A DNA stretch of 18,017 nt from the NCBI GenBank assembly GCA_023269365.1, contig JAHFTN010000014.1:1-18017 (forward strand), in the 5' to 3' direction. The DNA is from Chlamydiota bacterium (lineage in GTDB: Bacteria > Chlamydiota > Chlamydiia > Chlamydiales > Rhabdochlamydiaceae). Below are positions 1-7,984 of the stretch, one piece after another; position 1 is the first letter of the stretch, and each line of letters starts with the position of its first letter. The position numbers were made by a program, and so were the translations under genes. The notes below the pieces were generated by a model that saw only the letters and a list, made by a program, of their open reading frames with translations, was not told the DNA's origin and searched no databases.

Positions 1-213
1 TTGTTGTATTACTCTATCTATGGGCATCCCTTTAGCCACTTCGAGCGTCAAAATATCCCGAATCTGCTCTTGTGCTTGTCGGCTTTTAAAAGCTCTTCCC
101 TCATCCAAGCTACCTTTCATATTAAATCCAATGACACTTCCAATTAATCCGATGAGCACGATGACAATCATGATCTCTAAAAGAGTCAGGCTGCGTTTGT
201 GTTTCTTTTTCAT
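1..213 (-). CDS. gspG: GspG-like major pseudopilin, N-terminal part (runs off window)
   Basis: The first 71 codons are visible; the rest lies beyond base 1. The protein begins with a short basic leader (MKKKHKRS), then LTLLE and a hydrophobic helix of about 20 residues, the class III prepilin pattern of type II secretion pseudopilins. In that family the leader is cut by the prepilin peptidase, the new N-terminus is methylated, and subunits polymerise into the periplasmic pseudopilus. Fifth gene of the gsp operon: ATG is 13 bases after the gspF stop, with AGGA 7 bases upstream. Oddity: the residue before the expected cut is Ser, where Gly is almost invariant. Assignment as GspG rather than a minor pseudopilin rests on gene order and general sequence; the diagnostic C-terminal half is not visible. 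Confidence 0.85.
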   Translation of the reverse strand, partial: MKKKHKRSLTLLEIMIVIVLIGLIGSVIGFNMKGSLDEGRAFKSRQAQEQIRDILTLEVAKGMPIDRVIQQ

Positions 214-226
214 ACGATATTCCTAT

Positions 227-1411
227 TTAAGAAGTAAAAGAACTCACGTCAGTCAGTGGCAATAAAATTGAAAGCACCACAAGACCTACAATGACACCCA
301 AAGCAATGAGCAGGGCCGGCTGCAAAAAAGTCGTGAGCTGCAGAAGGTGTTTTTCCATCTCTCCATCATAAATCCCCGCCAAACTAAAAAAGGCGTCTTC
401 CATCTTACCTGTTTCTTCAGATAAAGACAGCATCCGAATGACAAGAGAGGGGATCAGGAGCTCTCCTCGAAAGGCCCCACTTAAACGCTCTCCTTGCCCA
501 ATCCTCTTCTCCGCAGATAAAATCGACGCTTCGAGGAGAGGGTTCTTCACCACCCCGCGCGAGAGCGCTAGTGCTTCCAAGAGAGGCACCCCGCCAGAGA
601 GGAGCATCGCGAGCGATCTGCAAAAGCGCAGCAACGCCGAGTCCAAAAGAAGCGTCTTTACAAAGGGGAGTTTTAGGGCCCATGCATAAAGAAAGATTTT
701 TAATTTTTTTGTGCGCAAGCTGATGACCGCTCCCACTAATAATGTAGCGCTACTTAAAGCGAGAAAAGTTGCATGGGTATTTACAAATTGAGAGACCCCC
801 AACACAAGAGCTGTAATCGGATGCAACGCTCGATCTTCAAATAATTCTTTCATAGAAGGGATGACGAAAAAGAGAAGGCCTAGCACGATGCAAAAGCAAA
901 ACAGCCCCAAGAAAAGAGGATAAGCAAAAGCTGAGACAAGCTGCTTCTTGAGTTTTTGCTGGCGCAAGATCAGCTCAGAGAGCTGGCAGAAGACAGCAGC
1001 TAACTGCCCACTTTGCTCTGCCACTTTGACCATCGAGAGGTAGACATGATCAAACGTCGCTGGATACCTCTTTAGCGCGCTAGAGAGGGGAGATCCCTCT
1101 TTTAAGTGATCTGCCAAATCTAAAAATAAGGGGTGGGCTTTATGGCGACGGTATTTCTCCTCGATGGTAAGCAGACTCTCGTAGAGGGGCAGGCCTGCTT
1201 GCAGCAGTTGCGTTAGCTCTTGTGTAAAAGAGAGAAGAAGCGGCGCTGGCAGTGTCAGCTGATTTTGATGGCTATGTAGAGGATGTACCTCAGTCACGAG
1301 CACTTGGCTCTTGCGCAGCCTCTCTTTTGCTACAAAAAGGGAGTCTGCGTCAATCACCCCTTTGATGGATTTGCCCAAAGCTGTAATGGCCTGGTAACGA
1401 AATAAAGGCAT
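227..1411 (-). CDS. gspF: GspF, type II secretion inner-membrane platform protein
   Basis: 394 residues, normal length for GspF/PilC. Two T2SF repeats are visible: about 59-182 (starting LLLSFTQELTQLLQAGLPL) and about 262-384 (starting RFCRSLAMLLSGGVPLLEA), each with the typical pattern of short helices. Hydrophobic segments lie at about 163-185, 216-232 and 361-385. In the family this polytopic protein is the inner-membrane platform that couples the GspE ATPase to pseudopilus assembly. The ATG lies 2 bases after the gspE stop with AGGA about 7 bases upstream, so translation is probably coupled. No truncation or missing element is seen. Confidence 0.95.
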   Translation of the reverse strand: MPLFRYQAITALGKSIKGVIDADSLFVAKERLRKSQVLVTEVHPLHSHQNQLTLPAPLLLSFTQELTQLLQAGLPLYESLLTIEEKYRRHKAHPLFLDLADHLKEGSPLSSALKRYPATFDHVYLSMVKVAEQSGQLAAVFCQLSELILRQQKLKKQLVSAFAYPLFLGLFCFCIVLGLLFFVIPSMKELFEDRALHPITALVLGVSQFVNTHATFLALSSATLLVGAVISLRTKKLKIFLYAWALKLPFVKTLLLDSALLRFCRSLAMLLSGGVPLLEALALSRGVVKNPLLEASILSAEKRIGQGERLSGAFRGELLIPSLVIRMLSLSEETGKMEDAFFSLAGIYDGEMEKHLLQLTTFLQPALLIALGVIVGLVVLSILLPLTDVSSFTS

Positions 1412-1413
1412 CG

Positions 1414-3102
1414 TTATTCCTCACTACATCGTGTCACTCTCAGCGCTTCACTCGACGCTGTCAGTCCCCGTTTTACAAGGACAGCTCCTTGCTGACGCAG
1501 CCCTTGCATCCCTTCTGTGAGCGCCGTTCTTTGAAGTGCAAGAGAATCGGGGCTTTGCAGAAGCTGCTTTTTGATAGCAGAGGTGATGGGCATCAGCTCA
1601 TAGATCCCCTGCCTGCCCTTGAATCCCGACCCAAAACAAAGAGGACACCCTTGCCCACGACAGAGTGTCTCCTCTTCTAGTTCTTCGCGCAAGATACCGA
1701 GCTCTTTTAACTCATAGTCAGACGGGACATAACGCACCTTGCAAGCAAGGCAGATGAGCCGCACAAGGCGTTGCGCTAAAACTCCCACTACAGAAGAGGT
1801 CAGCAAGTAAGGCTCGATCCCCATATCGACAAGGCGGGTCAAAGCTGATGGGGCATCGTTAGTATGGAGCGTACTCAAGACAAGGTGTCCTGTCAGTGCC
1901 GCCTGGATCGCGATCTCTGCTGTTTCTTTATCTCTGATCTCTCCAATCATAATGATATCGGGGTCTTGGCGCAAAATGTGGCGCAGGCCCGTCGCAAACG
2001 TCAAGTGGATCTTTGGATTTACTCCTATCTGCGCCATCCCCTGTAATTTATATTCCACAGGGTCTTCGATAGTCATGATATTCATTTCTGAATTATTCAC
2101 TTCAGAAAGAGCGCTATAGAGAGTCGTCGTCTTACCGCTTCCTGTAGGACCTGTGACAAGGACGATCCCTTCACTTAAATTGATTAGTTTAGAGAAAAGA
2201 GGAACCATCTCTTTTTGCATTCCGATTTTGTTAAGTCCAAGAAGCACATTTCCCTTATCTAAGATGCGCAGCACGATCCTCTCTCCAAAGACAACGGGCA
2301 CGGAGCTGACGCGAAAGTCGATTTGACGCCCCCCCATGTTCAGCTTAATCCTCCCATCCTGAGGCAGACGATGCTCCGCGATGTCGAGGCGCGCCATCAC
2401 TTTGATACGGGTGATCAGCTGCGATTGAAACTCTCTTGGAGGGGAGTGTCTCTCTTGCAAGACTCCATCGATCCTGTAGCGCACCCCGAGCCCCTGTTCC
2501 ATCGGTTCAAAATGGATGTCAGATGCCCCTTGTTGAATTGCTTCTGTTAACATTACATTGAGCATCCGAATGACAGGGGAATCTGTCTGTTTCTCCAAAA
2601 GATCATACCCATCTTCTTGCTCTTCTGCAGCGCTGCTTGCATCTGAGCGCAAGCTAGCGATATACTCTGATGCCTCATTCTCTTTTTGATGATACGTAAG
2701 CTCTATCGCTTCTTCTAAAGCAGAAGAAGAAGAGAGTACGACAGAGATCTCTTTGTGCGTCAAAGCGCGTACTTCTTCTAAAAGTTCCAAATCAAAGGGG
2801 CGGAGCGTTGCAATCAACAAGATCCCCTCCCTCTCTTCTAGGGGCAACACCTCCTTTGCCTTTGCAAAGGAGTAGCTTAAGGGAGTGATTTTATCTTTTA
2901 CAAAACTAAATGCAGACAGATCTGTGAAGTAACTCAAAGAAAAGCGCTTTGCAATCTCTTGTAAGTTAATCTCTGCCGCCTTCTGAGGAACCCCCTTCGA
3001 CACCTCCACTGGAGGAGGAGCTCGATTCATCGACCTCAAAGAGGAGAGTAGGTCGCTAAGGAATTTTTTCACCCATGTATTTTGCAAAGAACTTTTAAAC
3101 AT
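1414..3102 (-). CDS. gspE: GspE, type II secretion ATPase
   Basis: 562 residues from the chosen start. Order: an N-terminal region (about 1-170) with low similarity to anything I recognise but the size of the GspE N1/N2 domains, then the ATPase core. Motifs: Walker A GPTGSGKTTT (about 318-327), Asp box with TIEDPVEY (about 344-351), Walker B region with DPDIIMIGEIRD, and the His box with TLHTNDA. The paired cysteines of the GspE/PilB zinc finger are present: CLAC near 451-454 and CPLC near 486-489. Cytoplasmic hexameric motor that drives pseudopilus assembly through GspF. I chose the ATG at 3102, which overlaps the gspD stop by 8 bases and has GGGA just upstream. A TTG 23 codons earlier is open but would overlap gspD by 77 bases. 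Confidence 0.95.
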   Translation of the reverse strand: MFKSSLQNTWVKKFLSDLLSSLRSMNRAPPPVEVSKGVPQKAAEINLQEIAKRFSLSYFTDLSAFSFVKDKITPLSYSFAKAKEVLPLEEREGILLIATLRPFDLELLEEVRALTHKEISVVLSSSSALEEAIELTYHQKENEASEYIASLRSDASSAAEEQEDGYDLLEKQTDSPVIRMLNVMLTEAIQQGASDIHFEPMEQGLGVRYRIDGVLQERHSPPREFQSQLITRIKVMARLDIAEHRLPQDGRIKLNMGGRQIDFRVSSVPVVFGERIVLRILDKGNVLLGLNKIGMQKEMVPLFSKLINLSEGIVLVTGPTGSGKTTTLYSALSEVNNSEMNIMTIEDPVEYKLQGMAQIGVNPKIHLTFATGLRHILRQDPDIIMIGEIRDKETAEIAIQAALTGHLVLSTLHTNDAPSALTRLVDMGIEPYLLTSSVVGVLAQRLVRLICLACKVRYVPSDYELKELGILREELEEETLCRGQGCPLCFGSGFKGRQGIYELMPITSAIKKQLLQSPDSLALQRTALTEGMQGLRQQGAVLVKRGLTASSEALRVTRCSEE

Positions 3103-5422
3103 TGCTATTCCCAAATAGCGCTTTAAAGCTGTTTCTAAAGTATTTGTCGCGCTCTTTCTCTTGCGCTTCAACGACTCTTTTTAAATATTCGGGGATGTCT
3201 CCTGGGCGCTTCTTTACCTCTTCATTGCGGATTCTAATTAACTCTTCTTCTGGATCGAGCACCAATGTCGGCGTGATAAAAATGAACATCTCTGTGCTGT
3301 CGTTATGTAATTTCATCGAGCCAAATAGCTTGCCAATGCCAGGGATATCTCCTAAGAAGGGTACTTTCTCTTCGTTGTCTGTCGTCGACTTGCGCCTCAA
3401 GCCTCCTAGGATGATCGTCTGCCCATCGAGTACCCGCACCTCATTTTGCACACTGCGCCGATGTACGAGGGGACGGTCATTTTGATGGGTATGTCTTGGC
3501 GTGTCAAAAGAGATATCTGTCTGCAACGTCACAGACCCCTTCTCTTCTGAGAGGGGGTCGTCTGGACTGCACAGATGCACCGTAGGGGTCATCTTCATCG
3601 TGATCCCATACTGGGCCCGTGTGTACGACTGCTCAAAGGCGATCCCTTTATTCGTATCGATAGGGGCAGCTCCATTGTTAATCGAGATCTCTTCGACAAT
3701 AGAGATCATCGCAGGGGTTTGGTTCACGGTGATGACAGAAGGAGCGGCATTGAGCTGAATATCTTCTTGCGTCATTAAAAAGCTTAAAGCGACATCATAG
3801 GCAGGAAAATGTTTAGACTTGCCTCCAGAGCGCACGAATTCCAATACGCCAAGTCCCTTGGGAGCGAGGGCCGCTGTGTAATGTAGCCCATTATTCTTAG
3901 ATCCCAGCTTGAGCATATTCATCCCGTAGCTGCTCTCTCTTTGAATCCTCTTCTCAAAGAGCATCACCTCGATCTGCACCATTTTCTTTGGCACGTCGAG
4001 CTTGCGCAATAAATCTTTAATTTTGCTCAGTGCATCGCGACGCACCACCATTAACAGATTCCCCGTTTTGGGATCAGAGATAAAGTGATCCGTCCCTTGC
4101 TCCACTTCCAAAGAGGCAGACGTCCCCGTTTTTAAAGGAGTAGGAGACACCACGAGGGGAGAGGAAGGGGGATACCCATCAGGAGGATTTTTGAATGGCT
4201 GGCCGTGGGTGTTGTAATTCATATCCAACTCTTTATTGGCCTCTGTTGAGGCGACGAGTAAAGAGTTGTATACTTTTTCCAACACCTTGGATAAGTCGTC
4301 GGGATTACTGTGGCGACACTGGTACAAGTAGACTGTCATCTCAGCGGGATCTTGCAGCTGCTCCTCTGTCTCTTTAATCATCCTCTCTGCCCGATCTACC
4401 ACTTCTTCTGAAGCGATGAGCACAAGCGAGTTGCCTTGCGCCAAAGAGAACACGTGAAGCCCTTCTTGTTGCTCTACTTTCCCGAAAGGGGGACGATTCC
4501 TTTCCACTGCTTCTCCAAAAAAAGAGAGAAGAATCTTTTCCATCTCTTTCACTGCCATCTTATTCACAGGGACGACGCGCGACACTTTGCCTCGCGCATT
4601 TTCCCACACTGTCTCGTAGAGCTCGAGTAGCTTAATGACTTCTTCTTTGGCTGCCACCATCGCAATTTTAGGGCCTACTTGGTAGATAAAAGTCTGTTTC
4701 GCGTCGGCAAAGCGCTCAAAAAATTGAAAAGAAGTTTTGACTTGTTCCACAGGAGGGCTAAAGACATAGCAGAGGCGAGTGTGGTCGGGAATCCATTGCA
4801 ACTGCTGGGGCGTCGAGACGATCGCTTGGATCGCCGAGAGATCTTGTTTTAACACATAGAGCTGCCTGACATAGGTGTTCACCGGCTTCACACCGATCCC
4901 ATTGTGTGCGAGGATAATCTCGAGCATTTCGCTCCACGACTCTCTTGGGATAGGAATATTCGAATGCACATTCAGCTTAAGTGCACACAACTCCGGTGGA
5001 ATCACAAACAAATAGTCGAGCGCTCCATACTCAGTTACGAGGCGAGCGAGCGTCGTCTCCTCCTGATCCCAGAGGGCATATCCCTCCTCTTCCCGTTTAA
5101 AATCATCCACTACGAAATGGCGCCACTTGGCTTCTAAGGCATAGATCTGCTCCTTGATCCCTTTTGTCTTGACGAGCAGCTCTTGGAATTTTTCTTCTTC
5201 AGCATTCTCAGCATGCAAGCGGCTGACCTCTGCATAACACCCATTTAACTCAGAGCGCAAGGAGGTAAGCTGCGTATCGAGTCCCTTTAAAACAGCGTCA
5301 AAATTCCCTTCAGGATTTTCCGATTTAGGCGCTCCACTGAGCATCTTTTCCGCAATCGTCTGAGAAAACCCTTGCCCCCCTAGCACACATAGGAGAATGA
5401 CTGCTAATAACTGCTTTTTCAT
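3095..5422 (-). CDS. gspD: GspD, type II secretion outer-membrane secretin
   Basis: 775 residues. A Sec signal peptide is visible at about 1-20 (basic KK, then hydrophobic LLAVILLCVLG). It is followed by a charged, probably coiled-coil stretch at about 45-115 that is not typical of proteobacterial GspD. Periplasmic N-domain material with repeated beta-alpha patterns runs from about 130 to 470. The secretin core covers about 480-721 and ends in the secretin signature: VRVLDGQTIILGGL, VPFLGDIPGIGKLFG and EMFIFITPTLV. A basic/acidic tail of about 50 residues follows. In the family 12-15 copies form the outer-membrane gate. Its ATG shares ATGA with the upstream gene's stop (4-base overlap). No pilotin-binding S-domain could be identified. 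Confidence 0.95.
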   Translation of the reverse strand: MKKQLLAVILLCVLGGQGFSQTIAEKMLSGAPKSENPEGNFDAVLKGLDTQLTSLRSELNGCYAEVSRLHAENAEEEKFQELLVKTKGIKEQIYALEAKWRHFVVDDFKREEEGYALWDQEETTLARLVTEYGALDYLFVIPPELCALKLNVHSNIPIPRESWSEMLEIILAHNGIGVKPVNTYVRQLYVLKQDLSAIQAIVSTPQQLQWIPDHTRLCYVFSPPVEQVKTSFQFFERFADAKQTFIYQVGPKIAMVAAKEEVIKLLELYETVWENARGKVSRVVPVNKMAVKEMEKILLSFFGEAVERNRPPFGKVEQQEGLHVFSLAQGNSLVLIASEEVVDRAERMIKETEEQLQDPAEMTVYLYQCRHSNPDDLSKVLEKVYNSLLVASTEANKELDMNYNTHGQPFKNPPDGYPPSSPLVVSPTPLKTGTSASLEVEQGTDHFISDPKTGNLLMVVRRDALSKIKDLLRKLDVPKKMVQIEVMLFEKRIQRESSYGMNMLKLGSKNNGLHYTAALAPKGLGVLEFVRSGGKSKHFPAYDVALSFLMTQEDIQLNAAPSVITVNQTPAMISIVEEISINNGAAPIDTNKGIAFEQSYTRAQYGITMKMTPTVHLCSPDDPLSEEKGSVTLQTDISFDTPRHTHQNDRPLVHRRSVQNEVRVLDGQTIILGGLRRKSTTDNEEKVPFLGDIPGIGKLFGSMKLHNDSTEMFIFITPTLVLDPEEELIRIRNEEVKKRPGDIPEYLKRVVEAQEKERDKYFRNSFKALFGNSNV

Positions 5423-6711
5423 TTCACCCCTCGCACAGTAGATCTTCTCTTCCGCGCCGTTTTACTCTGCTGTTTATCGACGTTGATCGGCAAACTGACA
5501 GATTGCATATAGGTATGAGTCTCATCGAACAGGTGCCCTTTCATGGTCAATTTCCCTTGAGCTTCTTTTTCAATTCCGTCAAAGATAAACAAATCCCCCT
5601 TTAAACGCCTTTGCAAATAAAGTTGTATATCCTCAGCATTTCTCAAGTGGCGCCAACCGTTAGCTCCCTTGATCACCCAGTCCCCTTGTTTTAAGATGAG
5701 CCGCCTCTTCCCAAATGCACAACTCACCTGAGTGCCCGTCCTCAGGCGGATCGCCGAGGGCATCGCCTCGGGAGGAAAGGGAGCTGCAGGAAGCTTTTTC
5801 CCTTCAATCTTCACTGGAAATGTGTAAAATCCCGATCTCTCCCACAGATCCACTTCGATCCCTTTTTCCGATGCCGCGCGCACAAGCGCCACCGGAAGAT
5901 CCGGCCGTAATTCCTCAAAAGGCACGCTTTGCCACTCCCCTTCAATATATTGTAGAGTGTTGCCAGCTGAGACAAACAAAGCATAAGAACCGCACCGAGA
6001 AGGCAGCTCCAAAACAACTTGAGTCCCCAGGGGTGCAAACTCTTGCCCCCCATATTTCTGCATCAGCACATCATAGGGAAACACACTCCCCCCTCGAAAC
6101 TCTAATGCATACTCTTGCTGTCCCGGATTGTAACGAGACGCTCCTCCCTGTAAGTTCGCAATGAACTGCCCCTTCTCCTCGAGCTCTTGCCCTTCTCCCG
6201 TTACAACCCTGCGCCCCACTTCCAATAGAACAGACCCACTATCGAGCAAGATTGGCTTTACCCAGAATGCAGAAGCCTCTTGGGAGACACACAATCCTTT
6301 CCCCTCCGGACTCTCTTTAAGATAGAATGGAGTCGCATTGAGAATAGGCAACTGCTCTTTGCTGTGTTTGAATCCCAAAAGAATATTTACTTCCCTGGAA
6401 GAGACCCCCGGACGGCTATTGTAAGCAATCAAGGAAAGCTCGTCGGCAAGGCGCGCTATCCACCCGTGCGCAGGGGAAGGGCGCAGCGCGAGCGGCCCTG
6501 TCCCGATCGCGTCATGCATGAATGGCGTATTGCTATAAGTAAGGGAAGAATCTCCTTTGCTAGAAGCAAAATCGGGTGTTGATGCCCAAGGGGGCAAGAA
6601 TAAGAGAACCCCCATGCCGAGGGCAATAGAGAAGACTGCAAATAGGGCGCACCTACCCGCCCTCTTGAGGAGGGGATCGAGATAGAGTCTTGTTGGGAGA
6701 AATAGAATCAC
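5419..6711 (-). CDS. Unknown one-pass membrane protein leading the gsp operon (GspC position)
   Basis: I do not recognise a domain. 430 residues with a short basic N-terminus, one strong transmembrane helix (about 20-41) and a long, largely beta-rich non-cytoplasmic region ending in a very basic tail (KTARKRRSTVRG). It lies directly before gspD with a 4-base ATGA overlap. That is the position of gspC in proteobacterial type II operons and, as I recall, of an uncharacterised gene in Chlamydia. Topology and position fit a GspC-like inner-membrane connector to the secretin, but I see no clear HR or PDZ domain, so this is inference. The start is GTG; AAGGAG lies about 14 bases upstream, unusually far and partly inside a hairpin. 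A later ATG at residue 33 would delete the membrane helix and is less likely. Confidence 0.7.
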   Translation of the reverse strand: MILFLPTRLYLDPLLKRAGRCALFAVFSIALGMGVLLFLPPWASTPDFASSKGDSSLTYSNTPFMHDAIGTGPLALRPSPAHGWIARLADELSLIAYNSRPGVSSREVNILLGFKHSKEQLPILNATPFYLKESPEGKGLCVSQEASAFWVKPILLDSGSVLLEVGRRVVTGEGQELEEKGQFIANLQGGASRYNPGQQEYALEFRGGSVFPYDVLMQKYGGQEFAPLGTQVVLELPSRCGSYALFVSAGNTLQYIEGEWQSVPFEELRPDLPVALVRAASEKGIEVDLWERSGFYTFPVKIEGKKLPAAPFPPEAMPSAIRLRTGTQVSCAFGKRRLILKQGDWVIKGANGWRHLRNAEDIQLYLQRRLKGDLFIFDGIEKEAQGKLTMKGHLFDETHTYMQSVSLPINVDKQQSKTARKRRSTVRGVK

Positions 6712-6726
6712 TTAAACTGCTTTTGC

Positions 6727-6747
6727 TCCTTCACACTGAGTGAAGGA
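6727..6747 (-). promoter_or_regulatory. Hairpin in the leader of the gsp operon
   Basis: Perfect 8-bp inverted repeat (TCCTTCAC / GTGAAGGA) with a 5-base loop, in the 69-base gap between the F-box-like gene and the gsp operon. Read on the minus strand, its 3' arm contains most of AAGGAG, the only Shine-Dalgarno-like sequence before the GTG start. It could mask the ribosome site. No T-run follows on either strand, so it does not look like a terminator. No convincing promoter is seen in the gap; the best is TTGTTT with TAGGAT at a short 15-base spacing. Confidence 0.4.
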
Positions 6748-6780
6748 TCCTACCAAATTTTCCCAATAAACAAAATGGGA

Positions 6781-7824
6781 TTATTCCACGCTCACAGCTG
6801 TCCAGCTTGGCCGACCTGGAATTTTGAGTCTCGAGAGGTTGGGAGGGACTCCATCTATTTTTTTAATCCAACGCAATGTCATGTTGAAATGTCTTGGCTC
6901 ATTATTCCATTTTATATAATTCTGCGGCAACAGGGAATTTTCCTGTTGAATCCACCCCTCAAAATTAGCACAATTTTTAGTAAATACAAGAGCTATCTTT
7001 GTGGAAGACCCGTCGCTTAGAGAAACTTTCAATCGCATCGCAAAAAACAAGATCCCCTTCTTATCTTTTCCCCTCACCAAAGCCCACGGTAAATCCTTTT
7101 CAGTTAAACAAGACCCATCCTCAGGAGTAAACGTATACATCTCGCTAAAAGCAACAGGCCCTCCAGGAATCAATCTACACAAAACTTCCAATGTCTCATC
7201 GTTCTTAATCTTAATAACACCATCTTGTTCCATCAATGCGTCGTATGTTCTTTTTTGATTCGTTGGGAAGAAGTCCTCTTTAGGACGTTTCCATATGCTA
7301 GGAGGAAAATAGTTAGGATATGTTCCTTGGAATAGATTTATTAAAAACATTCTTCCTGCCCCATAAAAGGAATTTTTTATTGGCACGCAAAGAAGAAAAT
7401 TTTCTTTTTTTTCCCTTTCTCCAAAATTATATAACCGCTTACATACTAACAGCCAATTAAAAACAATGTTATCGTCTATAAAGTTAGTAATTAGTGTCAT
7501 TAAAAGATCGCATGGAATAACTCTATTTTTAAAATCTTTTGCATTTGTATTAACAACAATTAAATCATGATTGGGCGGCTTTCCAGGTTGAAAAGCCTTA
7601 AGGAAAATACCAGGGATCGTTAACAGGTAAGCGCCTAATGTAGGCAGCACAAGTAGTGCAACTTTTCCAACACGTTTAGCTACTTCACAACTCTGTTGAC
7701 ATATAGAACCAGATCCAAGAGGAACTGTTAAAGAACTCCACTGACGATGGCACCAGCGCTGAGGATTGAGAAGTCCATCCCCAAATCTAGCATCATGCTT
7801 ATAAAGATTTGAAATAAATTGCAT
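6781..7824 (-). CDS. F-box-like motif protein with hydrophobic segment, candidate effector
   Basis: 347 residues from the ATG at 7824, which has GGGG about 7 bases upstream; a GTG four codons earlier is also open. No full-length family is recognised. Residues about 53-78 are strongly hydrophobic (GKVALLVLPTLGAYLLTIPG). Residues about 102-134 read like an F-box: IPCDLLMTLI, then VCKRLYNF. Proline, paired leucines and the V-C-K-R-x-Y end are spaced as in eukaryotic F-boxes such as Skp2, with one extra residue. F-boxes bind Skp1 and bring substrates to SCF ubiquitin ligases; F-box proteins are known to be expanded in amoeba-associated chlamydiae. The C-terminal ~170 residues, the likely substrate-binding part, are unassigned. 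The gene is visibly more AT-rich than its neighbours and has its own promoter. Secretion and host targeting are inferred. Confidence 0.75.
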   Translation of the reverse strand: MQFISNLYKHDARFGDGLLNPQRWCHRQWSSLTVPLGSGSICQQSCEVAKRVGKVALLVLPTLGAYLLTIPGIFLKAFQPGKPPNHDLIVVNTNAKDFKNRVIPCDLLMTLITNFIDDNIVFNWLLVCKRLYNFGEREKKENFLLCVPIKNSFYGAGRMFLINLFQGTYPNYFPPSIWKRPKEDFFPTNQKRTYDALMEQDGVIKIKNDETLEVLCRLIPGGPVAFSEMYTFTPEDGSCLTEKDLPWALVRGKDKKGILFFAMRLKVSLSDGSSTKIALVFTKNCANFEGWIQQENSLLPQNYIKWNNEPRHFNMTLRWIKKIDGVPPNLSRLKIPGRPSWTAVSVE

Positions 7825-7855
7825 ACAAAACCCCACGTATTTAATAGTGAGTGCA

Positions 7856-7883
7856 ATTATATAGTATATAAAATAAAAAACAA
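7856..7883 (-). promoter_or_regulatory. Sigma-66/70-type promoter of the F-box-like gene
   Basis: On the minus strand a perfect -10 TATAAT (7856-7861) is preceded at 16 bases by TTGTTT (7878-7883). The predicted transcript start is about 25 bases before the ATG at 7824. The surroundings are very AT-rich, so the -35 assignment is uncertain; the -10 and spacing are good. Confidence 0.55.
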
Positions 7884-7916
7884 CCCCTTTCTGGGCTACT
7901 TTAACCTAATTTATAA

Positions 7917-7972
7917 AGAGGGAATTGTAAAACTCGCTTTTGGACCTCACATGGAGTTTTGCAACTCCCTCT
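7917..7972 (-). terminator. topA terminator, 19-bp stem
   Basis: Two 19-base arms (7917-7935 and 7954-7972) with an 18-base loop, starting 12 bases after the topA stop. There are two differences between the arms. Read as minus-strand RNA both become G-U pairs, so the stem is unbroken in the topA transcript but has two A-C mismatches in plus-strand RNA. An AT-rich tail (TTATAAATT) follows. It separates topA from the F-box-like gene. Confidence 0.75.
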
Positions 7973-7984
7973 AAAAATAAATTT

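Noticed and set aside
3103..3171. Upstream TTG start for gspE, adding 23 residues
   Set aside because: It would overlap gspD by 77 bases and has a weak ribosome site; the ATG at 3102 overlaps by 8 bases with GGGA upstream and fits the operon's pattern of short overlaps.
3989..4005. Sigma-54-like TGGCAC then TTGC on the plus strand
   Set aside because: Spacing is 7 bases rather than 5, and it lies antisense inside gspD with no gene starting downstream.
7011..7045. Mixed-strand short frames within the F-box-like gene as evidence of a broken gene
   Set aside because: The minus-strand frame is uninterrupted over 347 codons with a promoter and start site, so the gene looks intact.
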